8,374 nt of DNA from an uncultured Anaerostipes sp. (GTDB lineage: Bacteria > Bacillota > Clostridia > Lachnospirales > Lachnospiraceae). The stretch is from positions 1 to 8,374 of the forward strand of contig CAAEIR010000058.1 in the NCBI GenBank assembly GCA_900756035.1, written 5' to 3'. Each line of letters begins with the position of its first letter. Within the stretch, counting starts at the first letter, position 1. The position numbers and the translations under genes were made by a program. The notes beneath the pieces are model-generated. The model was not told the origin of the DNA. It did no database searches and saw only the letters and a list, made by a program, of their open reading frames with translations. This document shows, piece by piece, positions 1 to 6,645 of the stretch.

Positions 1-180
1 GTTGATATTGAAGAAGCAGAAAAAATCATAAATTCTTTGCAAGAAATTTTTGAAGAGTTTACATTGGATTTTAATAATATGAGAAAAATTCAAAATAGAA
101 TTTTAAGAAAAGAAATAAAGCAAGAATTTTATAAACGGGTTATAAATAAAGAAGACTTTTTGAAAGAAAGCGGTTTATAG
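1..180 (+). CDS. 3' end of an unidentified protein (partial, 59 residues visible)
   Basis: The + strand frame 1 is open from the first base to a TAG at 178-180; the other two forward frames hit stops almost at once. The 59 visible residues are highly charged and look all-helical (ends EDFLKESGL), with no motif, membrane segment or catalytic signature I recognise. The start lies outside the window. A hand count gives about 41 G+C in 180 bases (23%), lower than the stretches of essC I counted, which hints at an accessory or recently acquired gene. It ends 28 bases before the next ATG with no visible terminator between, so read-through into the downstream genes is likely. It could be the tail of a T7SS accessory or immunity protein, but nothing in the sequence proves that. 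Confidence 0.6.
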   Translation, partial: VDIEEAEKIINSLQEIFEEFTLDFNNMRKIQNRILRKEIKQEFYKRVINKEDFLKESGL

Positions 181-193
181 AACATGTTAAAAT

Positions 194-199
194 AGGAGG
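194..199 (+). promoter_or_regulatory. Ribosome binding site AGGAGG deciding the start at 209
   Basis: A perfect AGGAGG lies 9 bases before the ATG at 209 but only 3 bases before the GTG at 203. This argues for 209 (or the adjacent ATG at 212) over the longer GTG start. Confidence 0.75.
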
Positions 200-208
200 T
201 TTGTGTTT

Positions 209-664
209 ATGATGACAATGAATGAAAAGGACAAAAATGAAATGTTAGGAGCAATTTTAGCTGAAGGAGAAACTTATCAATGCAAATTATGGGGAACTAT
301 TATGGCTGATGCGAAGACATATGCAGCTATTGGTGGGATATCACTTATTGCTGGAAGTGGAGCAGCGGCATTAGGTGCTTTAAGTAATGCTTATTGCTAT
401 TTGGGTATGACAGAAAATAATATCAATTTTGTAATTGTGGACTCAGTAAATGTAAGCAAAATTAAAAACAGCATATCTATTCCGAAAAGCAGTATTACAA
501 AAGCAGAAGTGAAAGGTGGTATTCTTCCGGGAAGGAAAGTAGTTTTACTTCATTTTGGAAAAACAAAAATGAAAATTTCATTGATGAATAATGCGATTGG
601 ATCAGATATACAGAATCAAAAAGAGAATGTCGAGAAATTTTGTCAGACAGTAGCTCTTATATAA
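209..664 (+). CDS. Small protein with hydrophobic Gly/Ala segment and PH-like domain
   Basis: This encodes 151 residues from the ATG at 209. Residues about 1-36 are soluble and charged, with a LAEGETYQCKLWG stretch. Residues about 39-59 are a Gly/Ala-rich hydrophobic segment. The rest has the beta-strand pattern of small bacterial PH/GRAM-like (YokE-type) proteins: a YLGMTENNINF strand, then IPKSSITKAEVKGG, a KVVLLHFG strand, a K/M-rich strand and a closing amphipathic helix (ENVEKFCQTV). The fold call rests on pattern memory, not a search. It sits 30 bases upstream of essB in the same direction, near where the ubiquitin-like EsaB/YukD occurs in characterised T7SSb loci. It is too long for EsaB and does not resemble it. 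No enzymatic motif is visible. It may be a membrane- or protein-binding accessory factor, or an unrelated operon member. Confidence 0.7.
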   Translation: MMTMNEKDKNEMLGAILAEGETYQCKLWGTIMADAKTYAAIGGISLIAGSGAAALGALSNAYCYLGMTENNINFVIVDSVNVSKIKNSISIPKSSITKAEVKGGILPGRKVVLLHFGKTKMKISLMNNAIGSDIQNQKENVEKFCQTVALI

Positions 665-680
665 TAAAAAAGAAACTTGA

Positions 681-688
681 AGGTGAGG
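681..688 (+). promoter_or_regulatory. Ribosome binding site of essB (AGGTGAGG)
   Basis: The AGGTGAGG lies 6 bases upstream of the ATG at 695. A TTG at 677 would start translation before this site, so ATG 695 is the supported start. Confidence 0.7.
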
Positions 689-694
689 AAGGTT

Positions 695-1846
695 ATGGAA
701 GATACAGTAATAAAAGAAGTTATTAAAAAATCAGAACTTGTAGCAAAAGATGCATATGAATATCAATGGATTACCTATCCGGAATATGGCTTTTTACAGT
801 CACATATAGAGGAAAAGACAGAAGAATTAGAAATTACGTATGATTTAGAAAACCGAAGATCGTTCACGGAGATTCGAAAAGAAGACCTTCCTGATATCCT
901 TTTAGTTTTAGACGATATTGGAAATCTTAAAAAATACCTGGAAAAATATTCTTTTTCTTTGCAGCCCCAAAATCTGTTTTATGATCTTCATGGAAGTGTG
1001 AAAGCGAAAAGCAGAGATGTTCTGTCTGCAAGTGCAGACCAGGAGGAACAGTTCTTAAATGCCTATAAAGCAGTTGTCGGATATGCTTTACAGAATAAAT
1101 ATACATTTGAAGATTATTTGCAGGGAGGTATGCAGCTTTTAGGGAAAGAAGGAGTGTTAGGACAGGTACAGTCAGGAACATCAGTAGAGGACATACAAAA
1201 GATACTTTGTGAAGAATATGAACGAATTAAGAAAGACCGAAGAGAGAAGAAAGTTCTGATACCAAAAAGCAAAGTGACAACATTAAAAGTAACAGCAGCA
1301 ATTCTAGGCGTTGTATTGTTGGGAACAGTTGGATACATAGGCAATGACCGCATAGTAAAAGAACCTTATCAAAGAGCCGTTATAGAGCTTAGTGATGCAT
1401 ATGTTCAGTCAGATTATGTTACATGTATAGACTGTATGAGAGATGTCAAGGTGCAGAAGATGACAGCTCCACAGAAATTCATGCTTGCGAATGCATATGT
1501 CCGTAGCGAAAATCTTACACAAGAGCAAAAAGATAATATTTTAGCTAAAATGACATTGAATGATACGGAGTCGAAATTAGACTACTGGATTTATCTGGGA
1601 AGAAGCGATACAGAACAGGCTGCTGATATTGCACTACGGCTTTCAGATGATCAATTACTTTTATATGCGTATATGAAAGAAAAAGCAATAACAGAAGAAA
1701 ATACAGAATTAACAGGTGCAGAAAAATCTGATAAGCTGAATGAAATTACAAAGAAAATGGAACCCTTGATGGAAAAATATGAAACGGAAGATTCAAACAA
1801 TTATGAAGGTACAGCTACAGGGGATACTGAGGGGGATGGAGAATGA
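695..1846 (+). CDS. essB: EssB/YukC-family type VIIb secretion membrane protein
   Basis: EssB is a single-pass membrane core component of T7SSb that bridges the cytosolic motor and the membrane channel. The 383-residue product has the family layout. Residues about 1-185 are a soluble pseudokinase-like domain, including YQWITYPEYGFLQ near the N-terminus and a QYTFEDYL-like stretch (KYTFEDYLQGGMQLL) at about 135-149. A basic stretch (KKDRREKK) precedes a membrane helix at about 195-216 (VTAAILGVVLLGTVGYIG). The extracytoplasmic helical-repeat part follows, with family-typical blocks FMLANAYVRSENL, YWIYLGRSD and DDQLLLYAYMKEK. These blocks line up with S. aureus EssB from memory and make the call firm. 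The tail is acidic (YETEDSNN to GDGE). The protein is somewhat shorter than S. aureus EssB (about 444). Its stop overlaps the essC start by ATGA, implying translational coupling. Confidence 0.93.
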   Translation: MEDTVIKEVIKKSELVAKDAYEYQWITYPEYGFLQSHIEEKTEELEITYDLENRRSFTEIRKEDLPDILLVLDDIGNLKKYLEKYSFSLQPQNLFYDLHGSVKAKSRDVLSASADQEEQFLNAYKAVVGYALQNKYTFEDYLQGGMQLLGKEGVLGQVQSGTSVEDIQKILCEEYERIKKDRREKKVLIPKSKVTTLKVTAAILGVVLLGTVGYIGNDRIVKEPYQRAVIELSDAYVQSDYVTCIDCMRDVKVQKMTAPQKFMLANAYVRSENLTQEQKDNILAKMTLNDTESKLDYWIYLGRSDTEQAADIALRLSDDQLLLYAYMKEKAITEENTELTGAEKSDKLNEITKKMEPLMEKYETEDSNNYEGTATGDTEGDGE

Positions 1847-4800
1847 AAATGGAAACAGGAAGAATAAGATTATTTCGTCCCGATTACTTTACGATAGGTT
1901 CAAGGAAAGCAGATATCGTTTTCCCACAGTGTAAGGTCGATATTATTGTAAAAGGGAAAGAAATTTCCATTCATAAAGAAACGGAAGATGTTTTGCTTAT
2001 CAATGATAAGGTGATACAGCAAGACAAGATATTTCTGGAAAATGGAGATGTTTTAACAATTGGAGATATTTCTGTCATTTTAGTGGAAAATGCAATTCTT
2101 ATAGAAGGGAATATTGCTGAAATACATACGCAACTTCCTGTTATGAAAGATTCCAGAGTCCCGTTTGAAGGCTTTCCGAAGTATAAACGTTCTCCAAGAA
2201 TTATCAAAAGAGTACAGGAAGAAAAAATTCAATTAGAGAAGCCAAAAGAATTGATGGATCGTAAAAAAGGCGGACTTGTTCAGCTAATATTGCCACCTGT
2301 GATTATGATTTGTATTACCATTGCAATTAGTGTGATTATGAAACGCGGATTATTTGTAGTGATGGCGGTTGCCGGTACGGGGATGTCTTTAGTTGTTTCC
2401 ATTATGCGTTTTTTCAGTGATAAGAAAGAATTAAAAGAAAACAAAATTCTGAGAGAAAAAACCTATAAGCAGTATTTATTGCGGAAACGAAAAGAAATCT
2501 ATCATGCCTATTGTAAAGAAAAAGAAGCCTATGAATATAATTATCCGTCTATATCTGAAATCAGGAATATGATTGAAGAATACAGTCCTAGAATTTATGA
2601 GCGAAATTATAATGATGAAGATTTTCTGAAAGTATCATTAGGAATGGAAAAAACACATCCACAGCTTCAAATTCAGCTGAAACTTGATGAATTAAAAACG
2701 AAACCAGATATATTGGAAGATGAGGCAAAAGCGATCCAAAGAGAATTTTCTGTCATTGAAAAACCGGTAGTTATCGATTTGAAAAAGGCTCATCTTGGCC
2801 TGGTAGGAGAAAAAAGTGTAATACATGAGCAAATAAAAGCACTCATTTGCCAGCTTACGTTCTTTCACAGTTATCATGATTTGGAAATTATTGCAATTTA
2901 TGATGAAGTTTATCAGGAAGACTTTCAGTGGATGCGCTGGTATCCACATTTTAAGATACATACGGTAAACAGCATTGCGATGATAAATTCAGAAAACAAA
3001 AGAGATCAGATTTTAGGAAGTCTATATCAGATCTTGAAAGACAGAAAACAAAAAGAAGAGGAAAGCAAAAAAGAGAGTACTTTTCTACCACACTTTCTCT
3101 TTCTGATTGATGAACCAAAATGGATTATGGATCATTCCATCATGGAATATTTGGAAAAGGAAGGGGATAATTTAGGATTTTCTATTATTTATACCTCTCA
3201 TTTAAGGGCAAATCTGCCGGAAAATATAGGAACTATTGCGATGCTGAAAAACTCAGAAGATGGACTTCTACTGATTGATGAACGGGAAGAAAAACAGGAA
3301 AACTTTAGGCTTCACAATATGCAGGGAATTCCTTTAGAGTGGCTTGGAAGAAATCTGGGTGTGCTGGAACACATGCAGGGGATTAGCGCACAGATACCGA
3401 ACAGCATTACTTTCTTTCAAATGTATCAGGTGGAACGACCATCACAGCTTCGGATTGAAGAAAGATGGAGAAAAAATAATTCTTCAAAATCACTGGCAGT
3501 ACCGCTTGGTGCAAGAGCAGCCGGAGATTATGTATATTTGAATCTTCATGAGAAAGCACATGGACCGCATGGTCTGGTTGCAGGTACAACAGGTTCCGGA
3601 AAATCAGAAATCTTACAATCGTATATTCTTTCTCTTGCTGTAAATTTTAATCCTTACGAGGTTGCCTTTCTTTTGATTGACTATAAGGGAGGCGGTATGG
3701 CTAAGATGTTTACGAACCTTCCACATTTACTGGGGACGATTACGAACTTGGATGGTTCCCAGAGTATGCGTGCGTTGGCATCTATCAAAAGTGAACTGGC
3801 AAGAAGACAAAGTATTTTTAACCAATATGATGTGAATCATATCAACAACTATAATAAGCTATTTAAAAATGGAGAGGCAGAAGAACCACTTCCGCATTTA
3901 TTCCTGATCAGTGATGAATTTGCTGAATTAAAAAAGGAACAGCCGGAATTCATGTCAGAGCTGGTATCTGCTGCCCGTATTGGACGAAGCCTTGGCGTAC
4001 ACTTGATTTTAGCAACTCAGAAACCTACAGGTGTGGTAGATGATCAGATTTGGTCAAACTCAAAATTCAAGTTGGCACTTAAAGTACAAAATGAAGCAGA
4101 CAGTAAAGAAATTTTAAAAACGGCAGATGCAGCAAACATTACGCTGCCTGGGCGTGCCTATCTGCAAGTGGGTAATAATGAAATCTATGAATTGTTCCAA
4201 TCTGCATGGAGTGGAGCTGCTTATAATGAAGAAGAACAGAAAGAAAAAGTCGATGACCGGGTTTATGTACTCAATGAAATCGGACAAGGGGAATTGGTAA
4301 ATCAAGATTTAAGTGATACGAAAGAAAACAACAAGGTAGTAAAAACGCAGCTGGACGCAGTAGTACGTTATATTCACGAATATTATGAAGCACAAGATGT
4401 AAAAGAGGTGAAAAAACCTTGGCTTCCACCACTGCCGGAACAGCTTGTAAGTCCACAGGAACTTATTCGTGCAACTCAAAAAGAATTGAACATGAAAATT
4501 GCTATGGGCCTCATTGATATTCCGGAAAAACAGGAACAGATTCCATATTATGTTGATTTTATCAAAGATGGGAATTTGCTGTATATCGCTTCAGCAGGAT
4601 ATGGGAAAACTGTCTTTTTGACAACTGCGGTTTTGTCCTTGGCTATGCAGAACAGTGTACAGGATTTGAATTTTTACATTTTGGATTTTGGAAATAGCGG
4701 TCTGATGCCGTTAAACAAACTTTCTCATGTGGCAGATTATATTGTATTTGATGATTCAGAAAGATTCCAAAAGTTAGTGGGGATTTTGCAGAAAGAAATC

Positions 4801-6009
4801 CGAGAGAGAAAGAAAAAACTGGCAGATGCAGTAGTACAGAATTTTGAAGTTTATAACCAGGTTTCTGCAGAAAAAATGAAGGCAATTGTTCTTGTGATTG
4901 ACAATTTTGATGTAGTAAAAGAACTCGGATATGAGGCTGAAGAATTTTTCCAAAAGATTTCCCGTGATGGTTATGGACTTGGAATTTTTGTGATTGCAAC
5001 AGCTACCAGAAGCAATAGTATGAAATATTCTACCTACAATAATTTTAAAAATAAAGTGGCGGGATATCTGTTTGATGAGTCAGATGTAAATTTGATCGTT
5101 GGAAGAAGCACTTATAAACAATCAGAAACAAAAGGACGAGCTCTTTTGAAATACGACAATATGATAAGTGTAATGCAGTTTTACAGCATGGTCGGGTTTG
5201 AAACAGAATTGGAATATAAGGATAAAATTGAAGCGTTGATACAGAATATTGATGCTCTGTATCCAGGTGAACAAGCTCCAAGAATTCCGGTTCTTCCAGA
5301 AAACTTGTTCTTTGCAGATATGAAAGAGTATCCTCATACAGAGCAGGATATTTATGTTGGACTCGAAAAAGAAGCTGTGTGTGCCTGCGGATTCCAGCTT
5401 GGAAATACACCATTTACGATTCTTGGTGAAGCAGCAAGAGGTAAGACAAACGTATTGAAGGTCATTCTTGATCAGATGCTGGGAAAAGGAAAAATCTATC
5501 TGGTAGATTCCAAAGCTATGGAACTTTATTCCTATAAAACATCAGAAGAAGTTGTTTATATAGAAAATCAGACAATGGTGCCTCTACTTATAGATGCCTT
5601 AAAGACAGAGATTGCAGAAAGAAATCAAAAAGTCAAGGAAGCCTTAGAAATGAACCCGACATTAAATCCAAAAGAAATCTGCCGAAAACTTCAGCCGTTT
5701 AGCTTGATTGTGGACGATTGGGATAACTTTGTGGAACTGACGAAAACGCAGGCGATGACTTTGGCTCCTATTCTGAATGAGGCAGCAGGTGTTGGTATCA
5801 GTATCATTTTGACTGCACATTCCGGAAAGATGAAAGGATTTGACGAAGTGACGAAATTTGCGAAAAACACAACGGAAGGTTTACTTCTTGGAAACCAGGG
5901 AACATCGGCAATATTCCCGATTAATTCAGCAAAGGAACTTCCACAGTTTAAAGATGGTTTGTTGTTCCATAATGGAGCTTATGTTAAAGTGCGGGTTCCA
6001 AAATATTAG
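1843..6009 (+). CDS. essC: EssC/YukB-family FtsK/SpoIIIE-type ATPase, T7SSb motor
   Basis: EssC is the hexameric motor that recognises and drives T7SSb substrates through the membrane. The product has 1388 residues. One FHA-like beta domain spans about 1-90 (YFTIGSRKADIVF, then LENGDVLTIGDISVIL), followed by the linker KYKRSPRIIKR at 113-123. Two membrane helices lie at about 144-166 and 168-190. ATPase D1 has Walker A GTTGSGKS at 581-588 and Walker B LFLISDE with D691/E692. The linker KPWLPPLPE is at 858-866. D2 has Walker A ASAGYGKT at 916-923 and a DN (1020-1021) instead of DE in Walker B. D3 has Walker A GEAARGKT at 1195-1202 and a VDDWD Walker B at about 1290-1294. D1 is nearly identical in motif to S. 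aureus EssC (LHEKAHGPHGLVAG, IDYKGGGMA). S. aureus EssC is about 1480 residues with two FHA domains, and the shortfall matches loss of the first. ATG 1843 overlaps the essB stop; ATG 1849 is a possible alternative. Confidence 0.97.
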   Translation: MKMETGRIRLFRPDYFTIGSRKADIVFPQCKVDIIVKGKEISIHKETEDVLLINDKVIQQDKIFLENGDVLTIGDISVILVENAILIEGNIAEIHTQLPVMKDSRVPFEGFPKYKRSPRIIKRVQEEKIQLEKPKELMDRKKGGLVQLILPPVIMICITIAISVIMKRGLFVVMAVAGTGMSLVVSIMRFFSDKKELKENKILREKTYKQYLLRKRKEIYHAYCKEKEAYEYNYPSISEIRNMIEEYSPRIYERNYNDEDFLKVSLGMEKTHPQLQIQLKLDELKTKPDILEDEAKAIQREFSVIEKPVVIDLKKAHLGLVGEKSVIHEQIKALICQLTFFHSYHDLEIIAIYDEVYQEDFQWMRWYPHFKIHTVNSIAMINSENKRDQILGSLYQILKDRKQKEEESKKESTFLPHFLFLIDEPKWIMDHSIMEYLEKEGDNLGFSIIYTSHLRANLPENIGTIAMLKNSEDGLLLIDEREEKQENFRLHNMQGIPLEWLGRNLGVLEHMQGISAQIPNSITFFQMYQVERPSQLRIEERWRKNNSSKSLAVPLGARAAGDYVYLNLHEKAHGPHGLVAGTTGSGKSEILQSYILSLAVNFNPYEVAFLLIDYKGGGMAKMFTNLPHLLGTITNLDGSQSMRALASIKSELARRQSIFNQYDVNHINNYNKLFKNGEAEEPLPHLFLISDEFAELKKEQPEFMSELVSAARIGRSLGVHLILATQKPTGVVDDQIWSNSKFKLALKVQNEADSKEILKTADAANITLPGRAYLQVGNNEIYELFQSAWSGAAYNEEEQKEKVDDRVYVLNEIGQGELVNQDLSDTKENNKVVKTQLDAVVRYIHEYYEAQDVKEVKKPWLPPLPEQLVSPQELIRATQKELNMKIAMGLIDIPEKQEQIPYYVDFIKDGNLLYIASAGYGKTVFLTTAVLSLAMQNSVQDLNFYILDFGNSGLMPLNKLSHVADYIVFDDSERFQKLVGILQKEIRERKKKLADAVVQNFEVYNQVSAEKMKAIVLVIDNFDVVKELGYEAEEFFQKISRDGYGLGIFVIATATRSNSMKYSTYNNFKNKVAGYLFDESDVNLIVGRSTYKQSETKGRALLKYDNMISVMQFYSMVGFETELEYKDKIEALIQNIDALYPGEQAPRIPVLPENLFFADMKEYPHTEQDIYVGLEKEAVCACGFQLGNTPFTILGEAARGKTNVLKVILDQMLGKGKIYLVDSKAMELYSYKTSEEVVYIENQTMVPLLIDALKTEIAERNQKVKEALEMNPTLNPKEICRKLQPFSLIVDDWDNFVELTKTQAMTLAPILNEAAGVGISIILTAHSGKMKGFDEVTKFAKNTTEGLLLGNQGTSAIFPINSAKELPQFKDGLLFHNGAYVKVRVPKY

Positions 6010-6014
6010 GGGGA
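6008..6014 (+). promoter_or_regulatory. Ribosome binding site of the Lap1-like gene, overlapping the essC stop
   Basis: An AGGGGGA run begins within the TAG stop of essC (6007-6009) and ends 5 bases before the ATG at 6020. It decides that start against an out-of-frame upstream extension into essC, and it implies expression linked to essC. Confidence 0.65.
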
Positions 6015-6019
6015 ATTTT

Positions 6020-6274
6020 ATGGATATTAAAAACAATTGTCAAATAGTTTTAGAGATTGCACAGGGGATCAAAAGTGCAGCGAGAGAGTTACAATTATCA
6101 TCTGTGTCGTGCCAAGCTGGCACGACACAGGTAGACATGGAATGTAGTCAATCCTATGAAAACGGGAAAACGACCTTAGCTGATTATTATATATTTATGG
6201 AAGAATTAGGAGAAAACATTAAAGAAATTGGTGTCGATTTAGAAGATGCAGATAAAAACTTACTTCAAAAATAA
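6020..6274 (+). CDS. Lap1-like small helical T7SS partner (TIGR04197/DUF3130-like)
   Basis: The product is 84 residues with no signal peptide or membrane helix. It follows the pattern of TIGR04197-type T7SS proteins: a polar start (DIKNNCQIV), a first amphipathic helix (about 5-26), a polar loop (about 27-40, SSVSCQAGTTQVD) and a second helix (about 45-83) ending in a DLEDADKNLL segment. In streptococci such proteins (Lap1) bind the LXG stalk of the effector encoded nearby and supply part of the secretion signal. The order here, Lap1-like, Lap2-like, LXG effector, matches that module. The usual C-terminal FxxxD motif appears to be V72-x-x-x-D76 in my alignment by eye, while a YxxxE lies at Y57-E61. 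Cysteines occur at 7, 31 and 42. A perfect hairpin is embedded in codons 28-37. The family call is by pattern plus context, not a search. Confidence 0.75.
   Translation: MDIKNNCQIVLEIAQGIKSAARELQLSSVSCQAGTTQVDMECSQSYENGKTTLADYYIFMEELGENIKEIGVDLEDADKNLLQK
6102..6130. repeat. Perfect 13-bp inverted repeat (hairpin) inside the Lap1-like gene
   Basis: The left arm CTGTGTCGTGCCA (6102-6114) is followed by a 3-base loop (AGC) and an exact reverse-complement right arm (6118-6130). One A-T pair and one G-U wobble could extend the stem outward at 6100-6132 and 6101-6131 in RNA. No T-run follows on either strand, so it is not a standard rho-independent terminator. It encodes residues 28-37 of the Lap1-like protein, in the predicted inter-helix loop. 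The GC-rich arms stand out from the AT-rich surroundings. It could be an mRNA stability, pausing or processing element, a protein-binding dyad, or a captured palindromic repeat. Confidence 0.9.
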
Positions 6275-6291
6275 AGATGGAGATAGAATTA

Positions 6292-6618
6292 ATGGTGAAA
6301 GAGGATTTTCATATAAATCAAAAAGAATGGCAAGAAATAGAAGAATATGAGAATGAATATAGAAAAAATGTGAAAAAACAGGAGGACACAGAAGCGGAAA
6401 TAAAACAACTGCTTCTTCTATCTAAAAGTTCCATGGAAATATTGTATCAGCAATGGGGAGAGTGTCAGGAAATTTATAAATTGCAAGATGCTGTCCAAGA
6501 ATTTGAAAAGCAAGCTATGCGTGAATGCCAGCGTGAAGAAGAAGCATTAGAGGAACAATATAGAAAATTGAAAGCAATGGAAGAAGAAATTGGCAATTTT
6601 TTTGAAAGAAATCACTAA
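6292..6618 (+). CDS. Lap2-like coiled-coil T7SS partner (DUF3958-like)
   Basis: This is a 108-residue, highly charged, Glu/Lys/Gln-rich protein that is almost wholly helical. It forms two long amphipathic helices (about 10-50 and 65-105) around a centre containing YQQW (W55). It has no signal peptide, membrane segment or catalytic motif. Size, charge pattern and position between a Lap1-like gene and an LXG effector fit Lap2/DUF3958-type proteins, which pair with Lap1 on the LXG helices and help deliver the effector to EssC. The start is uncertain. ATG 6292 has a GGAG at 6279-6282, 9 bases upstream. ATG 6277 would add five residues (MEIEL) and lies 2 bases after the previous stop, but has no clear ribosome binding site and would depend on coupling. 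The gene ends 27 bases before the effector ATG. Homology was judged by eye only. Confidence 0.75.
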   Translation: MVKEDFHINQKEWQEIEEYENEYRKNVKKQEDTEAEIKQLLLLSKSSMEILYQQWGECQEIYKLQDAVQEFEKQAMRECQREEEALEEQYRKLKAMEEEIGNFFERNH

Positions 6619-6633
6619 GAAAAATTGGTAAGC

Positions 6634-6640
6634 GGAGGTG
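6634..6640 (+). promoter_or_regulatory. Ribosome binding site of the LXG effector (GGAGGTG)
   Basis: GGAGGTG lies 5 bases before the ATG at 6646, whereas the in-frame TTG at 6625 precedes it. The ATG is therefore the supported start. Confidence 0.8.
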
Positions 6641-6645
6641 TAAAT

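Noticed and set aside
160..193. Possible promoter (TTGAAA at 160, TAAAAT at 188) before the PH-like gene.
   Set aside because: The spacing is 22 bases, too long, and a transcript starting just downstream would lose the AGGAGG at 194-199.
677..694. TTG start of essB six codons upstream.
   Set aside because: The ribosome binding site (681-688) lies downstream of this TTG and is well spaced for ATG 695.
4643..5413. Two minus-strand open frames of about 120 codons opposite essC.
   Set aside because: They lie wholly within a firmly identified EssC reading frame, have low-complexity composition with no recognisable domain, and I saw no convincing ribosome binding site.
5858..6019. In-frame 5' extension of the Lap1-like gene into essC.
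   Set aside because: It would overlap the essC end by about 150 bases in another frame, while ATG 6020 has an AGGGGGA ribosome binding site 5 bases upstream and gives a family-typical length.
6102..6130. The hairpin as a rho-independent terminator.
   Set aside because: No T-run follows the stem on either strand, and it lies inside a coding sequence with operon genes continuing downstream.
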